From: JAVVFH01 sp032250585
GTDB taxonomy: Bacteria; Pseudomonadota; Gammaproteobacteria; Xanthomonadales; SZUA-36
Length of the DNA: 9,324 bases
NCBI GenBank assembly: GCA_032250585.1
Contig: JAVVFH010000138.1
Span: 1 to 9,324, forward strand
Direction of reading: 5' to 3'
The first letter of the stretch is position 1. Each line of letters opens with the position of its first letter. This document shows positions 6,509 through 9,324 of the stretch, piece by piece. The notes beneath the pieces were generated by a model. The model made no database searches. It saw nothing but the letters and a program-made list of their open reading frames with translations, and was not told the origin of the DNA. The position numbers and the translations under genes are program-made.

Positions 6509-6810
6509 TCGTGCCCAAGTGATCGTACCTGACGGCAAGCAACGCACTGGACCTGGTGACCGGATGGCTTTCCCAGCCATGCGCGCAAGCTATTAATCCG
6601 GGCGAACGACACTGGCTGATACTGTCCAGGCTGCTGCAGCGGGCCGGAACGGCCGGTAACCTGACCAACGATGCGCATCTGGCCGCAATTGCCATTGAGC
6701 ACAACGCCCGCCTGTACAGCGCCGACAATGATTTCCGCCGATTCGACGGTCTGAATTTCGAAAATCCGCTTGACGGGTTCCGACTACAGGACGAATCGGC
6801 GCGGTATTGA
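6505..6810 (+). pseudogene. vapC: VapC PIN-domain toxin remnant with internal deletion and stop
   Basis: VapC toxins are Mg2+-dependent PIN-fold RNases of about 130-150 residues that cut tRNA or rRNA. Here the GTG at 6505 overlaps the vapB stop and opens V-I-V-P-K, then a TGA at 6520-6522 ends it. A second copy of the start (GTG at 6519) gives V-I-V-P-D, the usual PIN beginning with the first catalytic Asp, but is in another frame. The C-terminal part is well preserved in the frame of the first GTG from about 6535: A-L-D-L-V-T-G-W-L-S-Q-P-C, PGERHW, AGTAGNLTNDAHLAAIAIEH, and LYSADNDFRRF with the late acidic residues. The middle of the protein, including the second catalytic acid and about half the length, is absent. 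An 84-residue open frame from GTG 6556 remains but cannot form a PIN active site. Confidence 0.82.
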
Positions 6811-6974
6811 CCGCCTGGCAGAATTGCCGGACCTGCCGGGCGTCAGTCAAATGCTGGAGTTCTACAACGAGGCTATGAAGGCGATCGCCGACACCCCCGG
6901 CGGCAATTGTTTACGCGGGCGGTTGATCAGCACCTGCCGATACGCAACTGGCTGCCCCCAGCGGAGGAGCGCAC
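6811..6974 (+). other. Region between vapC remnant and the radical SAM gene; possible gene remnant
   Basis: No intact gene. One plus frame reads through the vapC end and gives a protein-like stretch from about 6821 to 6900, including M-L-E-F-Y-N-E-A-M-K-A-I-A-D (ATG 6851). The next frame takes over with F-T-R-A-V-D-Q-H-L-P-I-R-N-W-L (from 6910). The switch falls at a run of five C (6894-6898). I do not recognise the product. It may be a short frameshifted gene, a fossil, or chance. No promoter for the following gene is clear. Confidence 0.35.
6963..6969 (+). promoter_or_regulatory. Strong Shine-Dalgarno of the radical SAM gene
   Basis: GGAGGAG ends 5 nt before the ATG at 6975. It is the best ribosome site in the window and fixes the start of the following gene. 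Confidence 0.85.
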
Positions 6975-8903
6975 ATGGAACCCGTCCAGACCCGCCAAAT
7001 CAAGGCCGCATGCGATCGACGACCCGTCCGCCTGCTGCTGATCAACCCGCGATCACCGGACAGTTTCTGGAGTTTCCGCTGGGCCATGGACCGGATCATG
7101 GTTCATCAGCGCACCCCCAACCCGCCGCTGGGCCTGGCCACCCTGGCGGGGCTGACCCCACCCCACTGGACGGTACAGATCGTCGATGAGGCGGTCGAGT
7201 CGCTGCCGGAATATCCGGATGCCGATATCGTCGGCGTGTGCGGCATGGGGGTTCAGCATCCGCGACAGCTCGAACTGCTGGCCCATTATCGAAAGCAGGG
7301 CTACTACACCATTGCCGGCGGCAGTTTCGCCTCGCTGTGCCCGGAAAAACTCGAGAGACAAGCCGATTGCGTTATCGCCGGCGAAGCCGAATATATCTGG
7401 CCGCGATTCTGTGCCGATTTCGAAGGCGGAAAGGCAGACTCGCTTTATATCGAAAAAGGGGCAGTCGATCTTTCCGACGTGCCGGTGCCCCGTTTCGATT
7501 TGCTCGACATGAGTCGCTACGGAACCGCCAGCCTGCAGTTTTCACGCGGCTGCCCTTATCAATGCGATTTCTGCGACATCATCGTGATGTTCGGGCGCAA
7601 GCCCCGCACCAAGACGCCGGAACAGATCGGTCGCGAACTCGATGCGCTGCGCGCCCAGGGTGCCACCAGCGCGTTTTTCGTCGATGACAATCTGATCGGC
7701 AACAAAAAGTTGGCCAAACAGCTGCTGCATTACCTCGTCGACTACCAGCGTCGGCACGATTATCCGTTCGAATTCGGTACCGAAGCATCGCTGAACCTTG
7801 CCGAAGACCGTGAGCTGCTCGAACTGTTCCACGATGCCGGCTTTGCCTGGGTGTTCCTCGGTATCGAGACGCCGGATGTCGAGAGCCTGAAGGCGGCCGG
7901 CAAGGTGCAAAACACCCGCATGGACCTGCTCGAGGCGGTGCGTACCATTTACGCCAGCGGCATCGATGTATTTTCCGGCTTCATCGTCGGTTTCGACAAA
8001 GATACGACCGCGGCTTTCGACCAGCAGTATCGCTTCATCATGGACGCGGGCATCCAGGTGGCCATGGTCGGGCTTTTGACCGCGATGCCGCGAACTCCGC
8101 TCTATGAGCGCCTGGCCCTGGAAAACCGTCTTCGCCATGACATCATGCCCGGAGACAATACCCGCGCGCAGACTAACGTGGAACCGCTTGCCATGAGCTA
8201 TGAAGCCATGATCAGCGGCTACAAGACCCTCTACAACCGGCTTTTCTCGGACCACGGCATTGCCCGGCGTATCCGGAACAAGACGCGCTATCTGCGCCGG
8301 CCGGTCTCGCATCGCGCACGCCGGCCCGGATCAGTCAAGGCTCGGATGCTCTGGCGAACGCTTGCTCGCGCCATCATTCCCGGTGGCCCCGGCCGCTGGG
8401 GACGATTTCTGGGCACCCTTTGCTGCTCGCCACGAGCCTGGCCGCTGGTGCTGACCGACTGGGCGCGCGGCCTGAGCATGCGCGACTATGTCCAACGCCA
8501 TTTTGAAAGCGCGTCGCCACGAGCATGGCGCAAGGCAAACAAGGGGCTGGCACAATTGAGAGGCCGGTTTAGCGATGCGTTTGCGCGCGGGGCACTGGCT
8601 GGTGATCTGCGCCAGGACAACGAGGCGCCCAATCTCGTCATCACGCTCAAGGGCACGATCGATGATCGCTTCTTTCGCGTGGCGCGCCGGCGCCTCGAAC
8701 GCATGCTGCGCCAGCCCCGGGTATCGCTCACGCTACGGATCGAGGAGATTCGCGACCATCAACGCGAACTCGTATCAAAGATGCTGCAACGGCTCGGCCG
8801 CTACGGCGAGCAGGTCCACGTCCATCTCGGTGACGCCATTGCCAGGCAGATCACCGTCGATACCTCCCGTATTCGCGTAATTCCAGATTCTTCGGCAACG
8901 TAG
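6975..8903 (+). CDS. Cobalamin-binding-domain radical SAM protein (DUF4070 group) with C-terminal extension
   Basis: A 642-residue protein in three recognisable parts. Residues about 18-160 form a Rossmann-like B12-binding domain: VRLLLINPRSPDSFWSF, PPLGLATLAGL, VQIVDEAVE, ADIVGVCGMG and YYTIAGGSFASLCPEKL. The radical SAM core follows at about 185-390. Its CxxxCxxC motif has Cys193, Cys197 and Cys200 to hold a 4Fe-4S cluster that cleaves S-adenosylmethionine; later come FFVDDNL (234-240), FEFGTEASLNLA (266-276), VFLGIETPD (293-301) and GFIVGFD (335-341). The DUF4070-like region covers about 400-510. Related enzymes include hopanoid methylases such as HpnP, but this one cannot be assigned a substrate. 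The B12 domain lacks a DxHxxG cobalt-ligating motif. An extra ~130 residues (about 512-642) follow, of which 553-637 look STAS-like. The gene stands alone, with a convergent aldehyde dehydrogenase 30 nt downstream. Confidence 0.93.
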   Translation: MEPVQTRQIKAACDRRPVRLLLINPRSPDSFWSFRWAMDRIMVHQRTPNPPLGLATLAGLTPPHWTVQIVDEAVESLPEYPDADIVGVCGMGVQHPRQLELLAHYRKQGYYTIAGGSFASLCPEKLERQADCVIAGEAEYIWPRFCADFEGGKADSLYIEKGAVDLSDVPVPRFDLLDMSRYGTASLQFSRGCPYQCDFCDIIVMFGRKPRTKTPEQIGRELDALRAQGATSAFFVDDNLIGNKKLAKQLLHYLVDYQRRHDYPFEFGTEASLNLAEDRELLELFHDAGFAWVFLGIETPDVESLKAAGKVQNTRMDLLEAVRTIYASGIDVFSGFIVGFDKDTTAAFDQQYRFIMDAGIQVAMVGLLTAMPRTPLYERLALENRLRHDIMPGDNTRAQTNVEPLAMSYEAMISGYKTLYNRLFSDHGIARRIRNKTRYLRRPVSHRARRPGSVKARMLWRTLARAIIPGGPGRWGRFLGTLCCSPRAWPLVLTDWARGLSMRDYVQRHFESASPRAWRKANKGLAQLRGRFSDAFARGALAGDLRQDNEAPNLVITLKGTIDDRFFRVARRRLERMLRQPRVSLTLRIEEIRDHQRELVSKMLQRLGRYGEQVHVHLGDAIARQITVDTSRIRVIPDSSAT

Positions 8904-8933
8904 GCGACGCGAAACGGGCACCGCCGCGAGGGC

Positions 8934-9324
8934 TCATTCTCCGTAGGGAATCCAGATGTTCTTGATTTCCGTCGCGTGGCGCAGGAAGGCCTCGCCCTGG
9001 CCCTGCTCATCGTCTTGCCAGTCGTGGTACAGCCCGTAATTGACCCAGGTCCGCTTCATCGTGGCGGCGGCCTCTTCCTCGATCATGCGGCTGCCCTGGC
9101 GGCTGCCCCAATACCACAGGCCCTCGATGTCGTAATGCTTGGCCAGCACTTCGGCCAGCACGTCCTGATCGCCGGTGACGATGTTGAGTACGCCGCCCGG
9201 CAGGTCCGAGGTGTCGAGCACCTGGTAGAAATCGGTGGCACTGAGCGGGTATTTCTCCGATGGAATGATGACGATGGCATTTCCACGGGCGATGGCCGGA
9301 GCGAACAACGACACGAATCCCAAT
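8934..9324 (-). CDS. ALDH16-type aldehyde dehydrogenase, C-terminal end (partial)
   Basis: The last 130 residues of an aldehyde dehydrogenase family protein that continues beyond the right edge; the leading TTG codon is internal. Family features are LGFVSLFAPAIARGNAIVII followed by P-S-E, DTSDLPGGVLNIVTGD, and a late segment LWYWGSRQGSRMIEEEA, TMKRTWVNYG and KNIWIPYGE at the end. This is the ALDH fold around the NAD-binding and catalytic lobes, but the catalytic Cys and the E-x-F-G-P-x motif of a normal ALDH end are missing. That pattern fits the second, non-catalytic ALDH domain of two-domain ALDH16 proteins (about 770-800 residues), whose active first domain would lie outside the window. 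The assignment to ALDH16 is from memory of the family's C-terminus. The gene runs convergently towards the radical SAM gene, with no clear terminator in the 30 nt between them. Confidence 0.85.
   Translation of the reverse strand, partial: LGFVSLFAPAIARGNAIVIIPSEKYPLSATDFYQVLDTSDLPGGVLNIVTGDQDVLAEVLAKHYDIEGLWYWGSRQGSRMIEEEAAATMKRTWVNYGLYHDWQDDEQGQGEAFLRHATEIKNIWIPYGE

Noticed and set aside
6556..6810. 84-codon frame as an intact small gene
   Set aside because: Its sequence is the C-terminal part of VapC directly behind vapB. It lacks the first catalytic residues and a ribosome site, so it was treated as part of the pseudogene.
7542..8312. Minus-strand open frame (256 codons) opposite the radical SAM core
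   Set aside because: The plus strand carries the CxxxCxxC motif and continuous family similarity across this stretch.
8904..8933. Bidirectional terminator between the convergent radical SAM and ALDH genes
   Set aside because: No stable inverted repeat with T tracts is visible in the 30-nt gap.

Overview
The window is GC-rich DNA (roughly two thirds G+C by eye, with strong GC bias at third codon positions). The best guess for its source is a gammaproteobacterium. The grounds are a DUF748/AsmA-like envelope protein, a TatT-type TRAP transporter operon, a two-domain ALDH16-type aldehyde dehydrogenase and a high-GC vapBC locus. This is inference from family distribution, not from a marker gene.

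Left block (1-2822, all on the minus strand): a TRAP transporter operon read right to left as tatT (outer-membrane-type lipoprotein, TPR-like T component), dctP (periplasmic solute receptor), dctQ (small membrane subunit) and dctM (large membrane subunit, N-terminal part only). Gaps are 14 and 19 nt, then a 4-nt GTGA overlap. The receptor has Trp where classical carboxylate-binding DctP proteins have the ligand-clamping Arg. Together with TatT, this points to a non-carboxylate, possibly hydrophobic ligand. The dctM similarity stops abruptly near position 115. The outermost ~115 bases do not encode DctM in any minus frame and carry a strong GC hairpin, so the left edge looks rearranged, foreign or mis-assembled.

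Centre (2823-6112): a divergent intergenic region, then a single long plus-strand gene for a ~1009-residue DUF748/AsmA-like protein with one N-terminal membrane anchor and a conserved C-terminal module.

Right-centre (6113-6974): a small toxin-antitoxin locus. An intact VapB-like ribbon-helix-helix antitoxin gene has a perfect inverted-repeat operator and a promoter placed so close that the mRNA may be leaderless. It is followed by a broken VapC PIN toxin that keeps the C-terminal part and traces of the N-terminus but has lost the middle. A further ~160 nt may hold another gene remnant in two frames.

Right (6975-9324): a 642-residue cobalamin-binding-domain radical SAM protein of the DUF4070 group, with a strong Shine-Dalgarno and an unusual C-terminal extension that looks STAS-like. 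Convergent to it is the C-terminal end of an ALDH16-type aldehyde dehydrogenase that runs off the right edge.

I see no CRISPR array, phage, conjugative module, tRNA or rRNA. The most interesting points are the TatT-linked receptor with the altered ligand residue, the decayed vapC beside an intact and still regulated vapB, and the extra domain on the radical SAM protein.
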